Origin: Acanthaster planci
Taxonomy: Eukaryota; Echinodermata; Asteroidea; Valvatida; Acanthasteridae
Direction of reading: 5' to 3'
Assembly (NCBI RefSeq): GCF_001949145.1
Contig: NW_019091390.1
Span: 1,101,247-1,134,404 of the forward strand
DNA length: 33,158 nt
Position 1 is the first letter of the stretch. The number at the start of each line of letters is the position of its first letter. The translations under genes and the position numbers were made by a program. Positions 18,801 through 27,614 of this stretch are shown here, piece by piece. Below the pieces are notes generated by a model. The model had not been told where the DNA came from, did no database searches, and worked only from the letters and a program-made list of their open reading frames with translations.

Positions 18801-19212
18801 CCCTAGCAGCTAGCTGCACTGAATATGAACTACCAAACTGGCCCGTCGCCCGGCCGATTGTTAACTACGTCCATCATGTCCTCTTTTTTTTGTGTGTGTA
18901 TTTGGACCACAGGCAAGGCGCTGGTACAAGCGTCGCCGGTGTTACCCAACCACCAAGTGGCGCTGGCTGCTGTTCATCCTCCCTGGTACTGCCATCATCA
19001 TCACCGGTCTCTGCCTCTACGCCTTTCTGGAGACCAGTGACAACTACCAATACGTGCACAGCGCCTGGCATGTTGCCATGGCGATAGGCGTGCTGTTCCT
19101 GCTCCCGCCCAGAGAACGTAATGACAAGCAACACTACACTCATATGTCCGAACTGGTCGACATAAACACACTGAACTCAGAGCTAGTCGTCCAGGATGAC
19201 CCTGGATACTGA
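6857..19212 (+). CDS. PGAP6: TMEM8/PGAP6-family GPI-processing membrane protein
   Basis: Coding exons: 6857-6932, 7641-7809, 8173-8380, 10581-10723, 11949-12238, 13839-14287, 14808-15013, 15455-15594, 17152-17330, 17739-17892, 18112-18212, 18913-19212. All are GT-AG with matching phases; total 2415 nt = 804 residues (human PGAP6 is 771). Order: signal peptide (residues 1-25, hydrophobic ATILLPLFYVI), extracellular region with Cys residues, N-glycosylation sequons (NTS, NATD, NGTN) and a Pro-rich stretch (~345-380), an EGF-like module (~514-570, CGEYGSC...CKCSRGYQGWGC, split across exons 8/9), then seven hydrophobic segments. CREST-superfamily hydrolase residues are present: S619-x3-H623, D626, and HSAWH (H754, H758). 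PGAP6 in mammals is a GPI-specific phospholipase A2 acting on GPI-anchored CRIPTO; invertebrate members are usually ancestral to TMEM8A/B, so the exact paralogue is undecided. The exon 6 donor (GTGCCT) is non-consensus. The N gap falls in intron 8, and phases show no exon need be missing there. Confidence 0.92.
7011..7111. repeat. short direct plus inverted repeat in TMEM8 intron 1
   Basis: ATGCGCAACT occurs directly repeated at 7011-7020 and 7102-7111. Between them AACTGGGGTCCGATGT (7030-7045) faces an imperfect inverted copy ending ACCCCACAGTT (to 7094). This may be a degraded small element. It has no coding content. Confidence 0.4.
8402..8434 (-). other. C-rich tract; G-quadruplex-prone on minus strand
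   Basis: Runs of 5-6 C separated by single G or A bases follow the donor of TMEM8 exon 3 (8380/8381) after about 20 bases. The minus strand reads as five G runs of 5-6 with one-base loops, well above the usual four-run G-quadruplex pattern; the plus strand could form an i-motif. It lies in intron 3, which at 2.2 kb is the longest of this gene. Confidence 0.8.
8435..10580. other. TMEM8 intron 3, no gene seen
   Basis: Intronic DNA between exons 3 and 4. It holds homopolymer tracts such as a G run near 10430-10440. The open frames here have no start context, splice partners or recognisable protein motifs. I see no exon or RNA gene. Confidence 0.6.
11584..11854. mobile_element. inverted-repeat element in TMEM8 intron 4
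   Basis: Two arms of about 92-100 bp face each other. The inner parts (11652-11683 and 11763-11794) match at 31 of 32 bases: GGCGCCATTTGAGCAAGCGA and its complement. The outer parts are weaker (CGAAGCGGCACAAGATGG versus CGAAGGCGCAAGATGG) and an approximately matching GATC lies at each limit. The 79-base centre is GC-rich (GGCGCAGGCGCC). No transposase is present. It could be a foldback or MITE, or two copies of one short repeat inserted head to head. Confidence 0.6.
12922..12938. repeat. 17-base motif shared with 3620-3636
   Basis: AGGACTGTTAGGGTTAA is the exact reverse complement of the motif at 3620. Nearby, AGTACTAC-type sequence at about 12671-12695 is imperfectly repeated at 12883-12912, suggesting an eroded element in TMEM8 intron 5. 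Confidence 0.45.
13162..13610. mobile_element. TTAA-flanked (piggyBac-type) MITE-like element
   Basis: TTAA at 13162-13165 is followed by CCACTTCATGCCGGGTA. The right end reads ACCCGGCGCTAAGTGG then TTAA (13607-13610), an inverted copy. Length between the TTAA sites is 441 bp. TTAA target sites and termini beginning with CC are what piggyBac-type elements show; the superfamily call is inference. No transposase frame is present. It sits in TMEM8 intron 5, ending about 230 bases before exon 6. Confidence 0.6.
15703..16299. other. assembly gap (597 N)
   Basis: Unresolved bases within TMEM8 intron 8. Exon 8 ends in phase 1 (AGA G) and exon 9 resumes GC TAC CAA, restoring the EGF motif CxCxxGYxGxxC, so the gap need not hide a coding exon. 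Confidence 0.99.
16392..16540. repeat. dispersed repeat, copy 1 (pair of 22751-22900)
   Basis: TGGTCATTGTTT starts a stretch of about 140 bases that is repeated in the same orientation at 22751. Shared blocks include GTTAGGTAACAAT, GATTGGACA and the CTCAT-TCTTGC region, with scattered differences. Read on the minus strand both copies give a similar short peptide-like pattern (YxARxETExYP), which may reflect an old coding repeat or simple descent from one element. Confidence 0.6.
19118..19119 (+). promoter_or_regulatory. candidate alternative splice donor in TMEM8 exon 12
   Basis: AGAGAAC|GTAATG within exon 12, directly after the conserved LLPPR stretch, leaves phase 1 (C of the Arg774 codon). 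That phase fits the candidate exon at 23309. The donor is weak at +5 (T), so use would be partial at best. Confidence 0.35.
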
Positions 19213-20203
19213 CCTCTGAACTCTTGACCCCAATCAGTATGGCTTAGACCCATACCATCATTTAAAAAACCGGTTTTAGGGAGTGTTTGTGCCAGTCATA
19301 TCAAATAATCATTAAGACATGTATGAGTTAAAGTTTGTCACTGCTTGGATATGTATTTGCTATTACGTACAGTAAAATGGGTATAGTTCTTAATTCTATT
19401 TTTTTAATCATATGGACAGAGAAATGAAAAAGTTGAAATTTTAGTGGAGTTTTTGAAGAAGTCAACCTGCCAGTGCGACAGTTTCACATTTACGATTGCA
19501 GAATGGAGTGCAATATTTTAGCCGGCATTACTTGACTTGTAGACTTGGCTGGCTCTTCCGATTCCAGTGTGGTTATGTCAGTCAGTAGCTGTTCCTTTGC
19601 ATGCTCTTGGTGTTGTCTCACTGGATTAATATTTGAAAAGGGGGAGGGACGACATGCCAAAAAGTGGGGGACGGGCTTTGAAAATACACATTTTAGTGGT
19701 TTTAGAATAAGCGGCAAAATATAGATTATTAGCTTTTTGGGCACCTGTCTCCATCCCCCCCAGCCATTGGCCAGTTTTGTTCCAATAATACAGTGGTTAC
19801 TATGGTAACACACCTTGTCCTATCCAACCCTCATACATACCCCATATACCGGCACCCATTGATTGAGATAACACTTTCCTCAGCAAAATGAGCGGGTTTG
19901 GCATTCAGACTGCGCATGCTCAAAGTGAAATGCATTTGACGCCATTCCAGAACATCAATACGTGCCTGCAGATCAAGAGGACCATAAGCTTGACCCACAT
20001 GCTGACAAACGTCCCAGCGGGCACGACTCGTGTTGCTTTGTTCCCAAATGACATAGCCCTTGTGAAGCACAGGCCTGGCTCGTTGAACGAGCGTGTCCCG
20101 TCTGGCAATGTGACATTAACACGTTGACCGCCGCGCATAATTTCACAGGGCATTCCATTTGCCAAGCGTTGTATGCATGCGCGCACATGGTTAATAGGTA
20201 CAA

Positions 20204-20389
20204 CCCCTTAACGCCGGGATTCTTTCAACTGCGACTGCTGGGCTGCGGTATGCCCAGTGTGCAAGCCCTGTCCAGCAGCAGGCCCACATGGAAAACTGCA
20301 GGTGCATGATGAATAGAATGTACGTGTGGTATGCACTAATCCTTACACAAAGTCGCGGCCGTCGATGTCTCCCGGAGTGAAGGGGTTAA
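20204..20389. mobile_element. second TTAA-type MITE-like element
   Basis: The left end CCCCTTAACGCCGGGA (20204-20219) is matched by the inverted right end TCCCGGAGTGAAGGGG (20370-20385), followed by TTAA (20386-20389). The left flank is ACAA, so one TTAA appears decayed. The termini resemble those at 13162-13610 (CCACTTxxxGCCGGGT), suggesting one family. It is 182 bp long with no coding content. Confidence 0.55.
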
Positions 20390-22750
20390 ATGTCTACTTG
20401 AACATGAGCATTTTACACTTGTGCGTCCCCAACACAACCAGCAGCGTATTGTGTTCACACTGATGTAATGGCCTTTCATTTCCTACGAGTATACTCGTAG
20501 TGGCAGAATCCTGTACACCTGTTACCAAGAGTGTGCTTGTAGTCGGCAGTCAACATGTTAACCATGCTGTACTTATCTTCTTACACTTCATGCATATAAA
20601 GTGTCTTATCATCATGGGTGACATTGTTGAGATTTCAGGAAATTTCTCAACATTGAAAGTCATGTGTTGTAAAGATGTTCGTGTGACAAATATCACAAAT
20701 AATGTGTTCTTGTGAGTGAAATGACAACATTATTGGCTCTCCAAGTGTTAATCTATCGCTGCATTCCTATGTCACAAGTCTAAATTGTAGGTATTTTACT
20801 TCCAGGATGCATCAGAAAATTAGCCAATGAGACGGGTGCATTTGGTTCATAAATATGTATGAGGTGTAATGGAGCACCAAAAAAAAACATGCTCACAACT
20901 ATGGCTGACTGTCATCATTTGTCTTGCGATGCCGTTACATCTTACATGTGTGCCTTAATATTTTGTGCTTTGGTCGTGTACCAGCGTGCATTTAGCAGTT
21001 GTTTGATGCCATTCTTTTCTTCACATCAAATCATTCAGTGCCGCCCAAGCTAGAGTCAAATTTGAAAATGTCATGGTTTGCCACTCTTTTCATGTGGTTT
21101 AGCACTTCTGCTTAAAAACAGTATCACTGTAATTTTTCGAAGTATGGACACATGAGTCATTCCATAAATTTGTCTCCTTTCTGGCACAATGTTACAAATG
21201 TTACGTGTCCTGAATGCACTCCTCAATGACTTCTGTCTCTATGAATTATTCCTCCGCATTTAGGCATTAAATATTAGTTTCACAAATCTACCTGCTTGGT
21301 GGAGCAACGGGTACTTACATTTACACAATTTTTAAAAAGCTATACAAAGTAGCCAAAGTCAGCTTTTATTTTTTACATCAGTTACGGGCTTTTTATTTAG
21401 TTCCTGCGCTGAACTCCTCTTAAAAGTTAGAAATAGAGCTTTAAAAAGTTCCCCTCCATCAGGTTGAATAGATGTATGCCACTTGAACGGCTTAGCTAGA
21501 TGGCTATGCATCTGTGAAAAATGCATGAAGCCAGCAACTTGTGGCTTCCATTGTCGCATGTATTACTCTTAGCCATAGCCATGTTATTTGGACATAGCCA
21601 CAAATAACGTGAAACTTTCCAGTCTCAGGTATACAGGTCATAGGCTGTATTATTGTTGTAGTCGAGACCATCATGAGACCAGACACAAAACCCACTCACG
21701 TGATCAGTCACAAGACAAGTAGTAAGCCACTGGGTGAACATTGACTAAGGAATGCTTTTTTCGCAATTCAGTTGAATAAATTATGACTTGAGTTCAGACA
21801 GGAAGTCTTGTGTGGGCCATATGATGTTTGCATGGGGTCATGCAGCAGTCTGAAGAGGTCTTGACTACAGCACTGAATAGAATAAGATTAAAAACAGGAT
21901 TTTAGTGTTCAAGCCGGGTAACATTGAATTTTAAAGTATATGTCAATTGGGTTGTATTTAAACCGTCTTATGCCAATTTTAAAAAACTCTGTGCCCAATA
22001 ACAATTATTACAATTTTGCAAGGTTACTTTATTTTGGCAATTCTGGAAGTTATGTGATTATTTTCTATCAGTCATTTTAGACAGAGAAAATGCGGGGAGC
22101 ACAAACTTTATGTTAGTATTTAATTGTTTTCAAAATTTCCTTATCCTGTATGTGTAAAAAATAATATTTTTGCACAGGTGTAGTCAATGATGTATAAAAT
22201 CTCTGATATGTGAGCTGGTTATTAAAAATGTAAATATTTTGGTCGAGGTTTCACTGTCCTACAGTTGCATTTTTCAGTTGTGAGTTTGTTTTGTCTGTTT
22301 GTTGGGTTATTTATTTGTTTTGGTACAGAGCCTGATTACCATGGTTATAGGGCCATGTTGAGTGAGCATAGTTAGGAGGAACCTTGATTACTGACAAATG
22401 CCCATTGCAGCGTCACAGATGTCTGCATGTTCATTTCCATTGCTTCATTACTTTTCCTTTATTATGGATGAGCCACATTTCACCCATTTCATTGCTTTAC
22501 ACTTGTGGATTTAAATCATGTTGGTGTGGAACAAGGAATTTTGAACACCCTTGGAAGAATGCCATTAAGGGCAAATACAGTGTGCCATGCGTCTTGCAGA
22601 GGGTTAAAAATTCCCATGGTACACACCTAACTGGTTAAAAATTGTTTTGTGTAATACAGCGGCAATAACCACAATACTGATTTACCTCGGACTGTGATCC
22701 ATTTGAAGCAAGATATGGGTTGGAGAGAACCCCTCCATATTTGTGTTCAG

Positions 22751-22900
22751 TGGTCATTGTTTGATCGGAATCTCAGGAATTCTTTACAGACTTCTAGGGG
22801 GGATGTGTTAGGTAACAATTGTCTAGAGTGTGTATAGGGATTGGACAGGTAAGGGGGGTACCCCTCTGTCTCATATCTTGCCTGGTACACTGTGATCAGG
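22751..22900. repeat. dispersed repeat, copy 2 (pair of 16392-16540)
   Basis: Same orientation as the copy at 16392. The sequences agree in blocks (TGGTCATTGTTT, TTAGGTAACAAT, GATTGGACA) and diverge after the TCTTGC segment. Borders are unclear and no terminal repeats or target duplications were seen. Confidence 0.6.
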
Positions 22901-23308
22901 GATGCAAGTTGTACATGCAGCATCCTGAATTCAGGCTTTTTCCAACGTATACCTGACATTATTGGCACCATTTATGCATGCAAACTTCTGCATACGTGAA
23001 ATCCCAGGCTGAAATAACAGAATGTACGTACTTTATACATCTCTGTTTGATTACATCATTTCGAGCACAAATGCTGTACATACTGAGGATTTGATTTGCC
23101 GACAGGAAGATGTTATGTCACAGTTGTTTAACAAAATTGAATTGTAGATCCATTGGTGGGGAGCAAGCTTGGATGCTAGGCTGGTCACAAAAGAGAGAGA
23201 AAAAAGTGCTCTCTGCTTTGGTTTGCCAGGCTCTCTGACTTGGGGATTGTGCAGTTTTGTAGGAGGCTGGCCGTTTTCTCAGTGTCGTGTTGTTGGTTAA
23301 CTTTTCAG

Positions 23309-23394
23309 GGGTCAAAGAGGAAAGCACTGAGAGCATCGTGCCCGCTGAGGACAGTGCTGCGTACATACGCGAGATAGATATGGACTTCCAGTAA
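23309..23394 (+). CDS. candidate alternative last exon of the TMEM8 gene
   Basis: A good acceptor (TTAACTTTTCAG) is followed by a phase-1 frame of 27 codons ending in TAA (23392-23394). The peptide begins VKEESTESIVPAEDSA and ends REIDMDFQ; it is acidic and its codons are GC-richer at third positions than the flanks. Joined to the internal donor at 19118 it keeps frame and would give an 801-residue form in which the last 30 residues after Arg774 are replaced. The seven membrane segments and HSAWH would be retained. In vertebrate TMEM8A/B the tail after LLPP is also the variable part. It could instead be the last exon of an unrecognised plus-strand gene, or chance. Confidence 0.4.
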
Positions 23395-23983
23395 CAACCA
23401 GAGGTCACATGTTGCCTGACGCACTGTCAGGTCTCACCGGTGCACCTGCTGATATGGCACCAAACTTGTAAAAGTACATGTATGAAATACTAAAAGTACT
23501 TATCGTCTTAAAGTGAAAGTTGTGTGAGTGCATAAATATTAATCCGCCAAGTTCAATCCTTGATTGCACTACTCCAGGGGTAAACAACTGTTGTCTCTTA
23601 TCCAAAACAGTCCAGAGCTGTGCATCAAGGCGGTGGAGATAAACTCCTCATCCAACTCACGCTTGTGGAACCTGGAATAATGCTGTACACTTGTGTTCCA
23701 CAAGGACCCGTTTGCCAGTCATACTTATTAGATATATCACTATGAATTAATACACTTATAAATCTACCTACCTATATGTAGATGAATTAGTAGTGTGCTC
23801 AGAATTGGTGTGTGATAGTGTTATTTTCATGCATATAGGTATTGTTGTAATGCCTGACAGAGGTTCCGTTTCACTTTGGGTCAACAATGTATCATGTGGA
23901 GTTTGCTGGTTTTACTGTTTCTGCCAATGCACCCTGGTAGCCTCATTCTGAAAGATGCAGTGGGCTCAGTAACCAAAGTGCTA

Positions 23984-24117
23984 TAGAGTTTCTGCATGGC
24001 AGCCATTTTTCTGGTGAGAGCTTTTGTTCCACAGGGATACAGACGAATAGACCTTTTGTACTATCCCTCCAGGACAGAAGCAGTTACCGGAAAGATGGCT
24101 GCCATGCGGAACCTCTG
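23984..24117. mobile_element. small TA-flanked hairpin (mariner-type MITE)
   Basis: Arms at 23982-24015 and 24086-24119 match at 29 of 34 bases around GCATGGCAGCCAT. TA lies at both limits (23982-23983 and 24118-24119), leaving termini YAGAGKTTCYGCATGGCAG. It is 134 bp, non-coding, and consistent with a non-autonomous Tc1/mariner-type element. Confidence 0.6.
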
Positions 24118-24465
24118 TATCATCATTAACAGCCACATGCATGTTGTATTTATTTATCAAATATCAGATATATCTTAAAGAGTATATTTGTATAAAGTTG
24201 CCATTCTGAAAATCACATTTTAATAAGTGCGTATTGGGGGAATGGGAAGATGTTTGGGAAAGTGTGATTGGATTTCAACTGTTTTTTGGGGTTGAAATGT
24301 CACTTGGGTAAATGTTTTAATTGAGCTGGGGTTGGGGATGAGGAAGGAAAAGGGAGTACAGCGACTTCTTGGACCATCTTGATTGTGCAATTCTTATTGG
24401 TCGGTGTCTTTAAAGTATTTATATTTGGCAAATTTTGTCATAGTTTTGCTGTAAGAATGCTTCAA

Positions 24466-24471
24466 AATAAA
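24466..24471 (+). terminator. candidate poly(A) signal, plus strand
   Basis: AATAAA in the context TTCAAAATAAAATTC. It would end a long TMEM8 transcript; assignment is inference. Confidence 0.35.
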
Positions 24472-24649
24472 ATTCAACCGATTGCTAGATTTCATTACAG
24501 AAAGTGTAATTTCTGTCAATTTGAGTGCATTACATGCACCTTATCTGGATCTTCACAAGTACATGTAATTTCTGGTTTGTCTTGAACAAGGGACAGAAAC
24601 CTAAGAAGTAACTGGACAAGTTTTGTGGTCGGTTTCATGCATAATACAT

Positions 24650-24659
24650 TTTATTTATT
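24650..24659 (-). terminator. candidate poly(A) signal(s), minus strand
   Basis: Two overlapping AATAAA hexamers on the minus strand (TTTATTTATT on plus). They could end a long FBXW9 3'UTR and face the plus-strand signal at 24466, giving closely convergent 3' ends. Inference. Confidence 0.35.
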
Positions 24660-27614
24660 GACAAGTGGCACTATATGTACATTCACAAATAACACTTGAT
24701 TTAAAATATTCAATATAAACTTTCCACAGACATCTGCAAACATAAAATAATGACACTTTTTTAACAGGACACACTTTTGGAACAACTGTCTGTGCTATGC
24801 TGGTATTACCCAACAGCATACTTACTTACTTAAAGAAAATTTAGGTTTATGCAAGAATTTTGAAATTGTGACTACCCTTAGTTTCACAATCACTTTGTAA
24901 CAAATGTATGAATGAGAGAATTATCTGTAAGTTCCTTCCATACCAGGAATTGACAGAACCTGTAAATTAGAGAAACAACTTGTAATACCAGTGGCATGTC
25001 ACACAAATTGATTTTATGTTCTTGTATTTAAGACTTCATTGAAATAAATAACAATTCCAAATATAATATTGAAAGTGTGAGCCCAAACTTTATACTTAAA
25101 AAATGCTTACGCCCCGATTGCAAAAAGCACACTGATAAAATTACATTCCCTGCAAAGCTAAAGTGGGGGGTGGGGCTGACTGGATGTTGAACATATACAT
25201 GTACATAATCTTGATATTATCAGGATATACATGTGTACTGTTTCCGAAATGCAAGTGGGAGGGGGCGACAAGTTTTCAGGGGGGTGTGCGATCCCCCCCC
25301 CCCATTAGCCACACAGCTGGGTGGTAGGCAAACTTTGTCTGGTCCTTTAACCAAATAATAATAATAATCCACACAGGTATTAAAATCTCACTTGGCTGCT
25401 AAAAACTGCATAATAAGTAACCCTACTACATGCAAATGGAAATACCTCCTGCGGCGCTGACACTAATGGAGTGAATGGGCATTTGGCGCTAAGAGCTTAA
25501 CCAATCAGGAGTGAAATTTCTGAAAACTTTGGCAACCCAAACAAACTTGGGGATCAGCATTTGTAAACAAAGGAAGGGTCTGCATGAATACAATATTATC
25601 AAATACTCCCCTAACATTCAAAGTCTACTTTGCCAATCCACATATTTCATCCAATGTTTCTGACTTCAGCACCCTCTGTTATGTAAAGCTGGGGCATTTT
25701 GAGTAAATATGAAGTTATGGGTTTTGAGAGCCAATTGAAGAATTTCTTTCTCCTTGACAGGTCTGAAGCAAAGAAAATAGAGCTCAAGGCACAGTAAAGG
25801 AGGCTAGTCCATTACTGTCACATTTGCAGAGATGATTTTACATTTCTGTGATGCCGTGGGCACTGAACAACCTGCTCTTCGTGTGTGGATAACTTTTTTG
25901 AGATTAGGAAGCTATTCCCATTTTGAAATAAAGCCAATGTCCATTGTAATGTCAAAACTGATGAATAAATTTGGTTCTGTCCAGTTTTGATTGGATAAGG
26001 GAATGACAACTTCACAAGAACATATTTCAACACCCAAAAACTGTTTATGGGTAATTCCAGAAATTAGGGGTCCAAAAGCATGACATGTTTTTTTTTTTCA
26101 CAGCCCTGCTCTACTGTTTCATTCAAACTACAGCCTGCATGCTGACTCAGAAGTATCAGGGTAATTCCAGAAATATGGGGTCCATTTTTTTGGTGTCCCT
26201 GTCACATCTGACATATGATTGTGTAAGTTCAGAACACACTTGTAATATCCGAAAGTGATGAATTAATGTAAATTACCTGCCAAACAAATAGTAATAGTTT
26301 GAAATCAATGCCCGTGGTATTTTCATGTCAAATAACAAAGGTTAGATGTAACAGGGACAGAAAAACGTCATGCTTTTGGACCCCTAATTTCTGGAATTAC
26401 CCATAAACAGATTTGGGTGTTGAAATATAGAAAATTAAAACCAAAGGGGAAACACTAAAAACATGGCTGGCCCCCCTTTTATTGCGTAATGTGTCATGTG
26501 ATCACAAAATAGTGGAGAGCAAAATGCAATTATTAAAATTAACGTTATTACCCGGCACAAAAAATTGGGTTTACAAAAACCAGCACGTACATTATCTGCA
26601 ATGAGCTAAGACTGGAATGTAGATGTACACCAAGCGCACGTATCACAACACATGCATTTGCCAAGAACAGTACTGTGCTAGGTATACAGCTGACATTTCA
26701 TATCAAGCATGCCACACTCGAGGTAACTTACACAAAATTCACTCATGACCAGCTGCATAGGCAGAAAGTTCACAGGCTCGGTCAATTTTACCATAGTCTT
26801 TTGTCACTGATGCCGTTGCCAAATATCCAACACGCCTGTAAATTTCTGCCATGTGTGACAAAAGACAGTTGTATCATCTGCAGAGAACAAATGCAACCCG
26901 AGTTCTGCTAGCATTACAGAGATCATGCGCAGAGACACAACACACGGCTTGTTAGAGTTTTCCGGCAGCTCTGACACTGTGATAGTTCTTTCAACAGACT
27001 GTGAGATGTTTTCTTGGAACTCAGCATCTCATGCATGAAGTGTCCCCTCGAATACTTTGTTAATATCGGCTGTGTTGGTAAAACTCACAGCCTCTTGCCA
27101 AACTAATTCCACGGTGGACTACCAGTGAACTGTCCAAATTGAGCAGGCAGAAGACACACTGCCCATATAATACCCAAGAATCAACCGCTAATTGTAAATG
27201 CTTGCCTCTCTACCGATGATGAAATGAGCTACATGTACATGAAAGTGGATGCGACATCACAAATTCACATTTGCGTCATGCTGCTTACGAACCAGTCTTA
27301 AGAGTAATTCTCTCTTTTTGACAACTTCAAGGCCACAATACAGGGATGCCACTACATAAGTTCCTAGTCCCGAGCCTGAAAATACGGCCAGAGAAACCTA
27401 AACATACGTTGCTTATGGCCTGAGAGTAGACCAATCATTGGAAATGAAAAAACCTGAAATCCAGCTTTTGCCTGAAAACTGGCATGCATCCCTGACAATA
27501 TACATGAAAGCCAAGGGTTGTGTAAATACCACGGAAGGCCAACTGAGACCTAGACAGACACGTCAGCTAAGTACTGCTGTCTCATTCCGCTGCTTAGCCA
27601 GAGCGGGATCATTT
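24660..27614. other. FBXW9 3' side, no gene seen
   Basis: Nearly 3 kb without a recognisable coding exon. It holds the TIR element at 26025-26425, an (AAT)n microsatellite near 25357, C/G homopolymers near 25293, and at 25485-25500 GGCGCTAAGAGCTTAA, which matches the TTAA end at 13595-13610 at 14 of 16 bases. Part may be FBXW9 3'UTR. Confidence 0.5.
26025..26425. mobile_element. 401-bp MITE with ~60-bp near-perfect TIRs
   Basis: The left arm (26023-26084) and right arm (26367-26427) are inverted copies differing by one substitution and one single-base indel: TTTCAACACCC, CTGTTTATGGGTAATTCC, AGAAATTAGGGGTCC. TA flanks both ends (26023-26024 and 26426-26427). A third, diverged copy of the inner motif (GGGTAATTCCAGAAATA) starts at 26159, and its extension TGTCCCTGTCACATCTGAC matches the inner side of the right arm. 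No transposase is present. The near-identical arms suggest a recent insertion. Confidence 0.75.

Larger units (their letters stand above)
19213..23308. other. TMEM8 3'UTR / intergenic, no confident gene
   Basis: Follows the TMEM8 stop. A plus-strand AATAAA at 21775-21780 is a possible poly(A) signal for the short transcript. A GC-richer 79-codon open frame (19888-20127) starts with ATG but has no recognisable motif; it lies next to transposon-like ends and I do not call it a gene. Repeats at 20204-20385 and 22751-22900 are listed separately. The remainder is AT-rich with no visible exon or RNA gene. Confidence 0.55.
23395..24471 (+). other. possible 3'UTR of the long TMEM8 transcript
   Basis: No confident gene. 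A plus-strand AATAAA lies at 24466-24471. A second acceptor-led open stretch (23611-23680, ending TAA) is discussed under findings. The hairpin element 23984-24117 is listed separately. Confidence 0.4.

Noticed and set aside
19888-20127. 79-codon ATG-initiated frame as a small gene
   Set aside because: No motif or splice partner, adjacent to transposon-like ends, and the opposite strand is equally open; probably repeat-derived.
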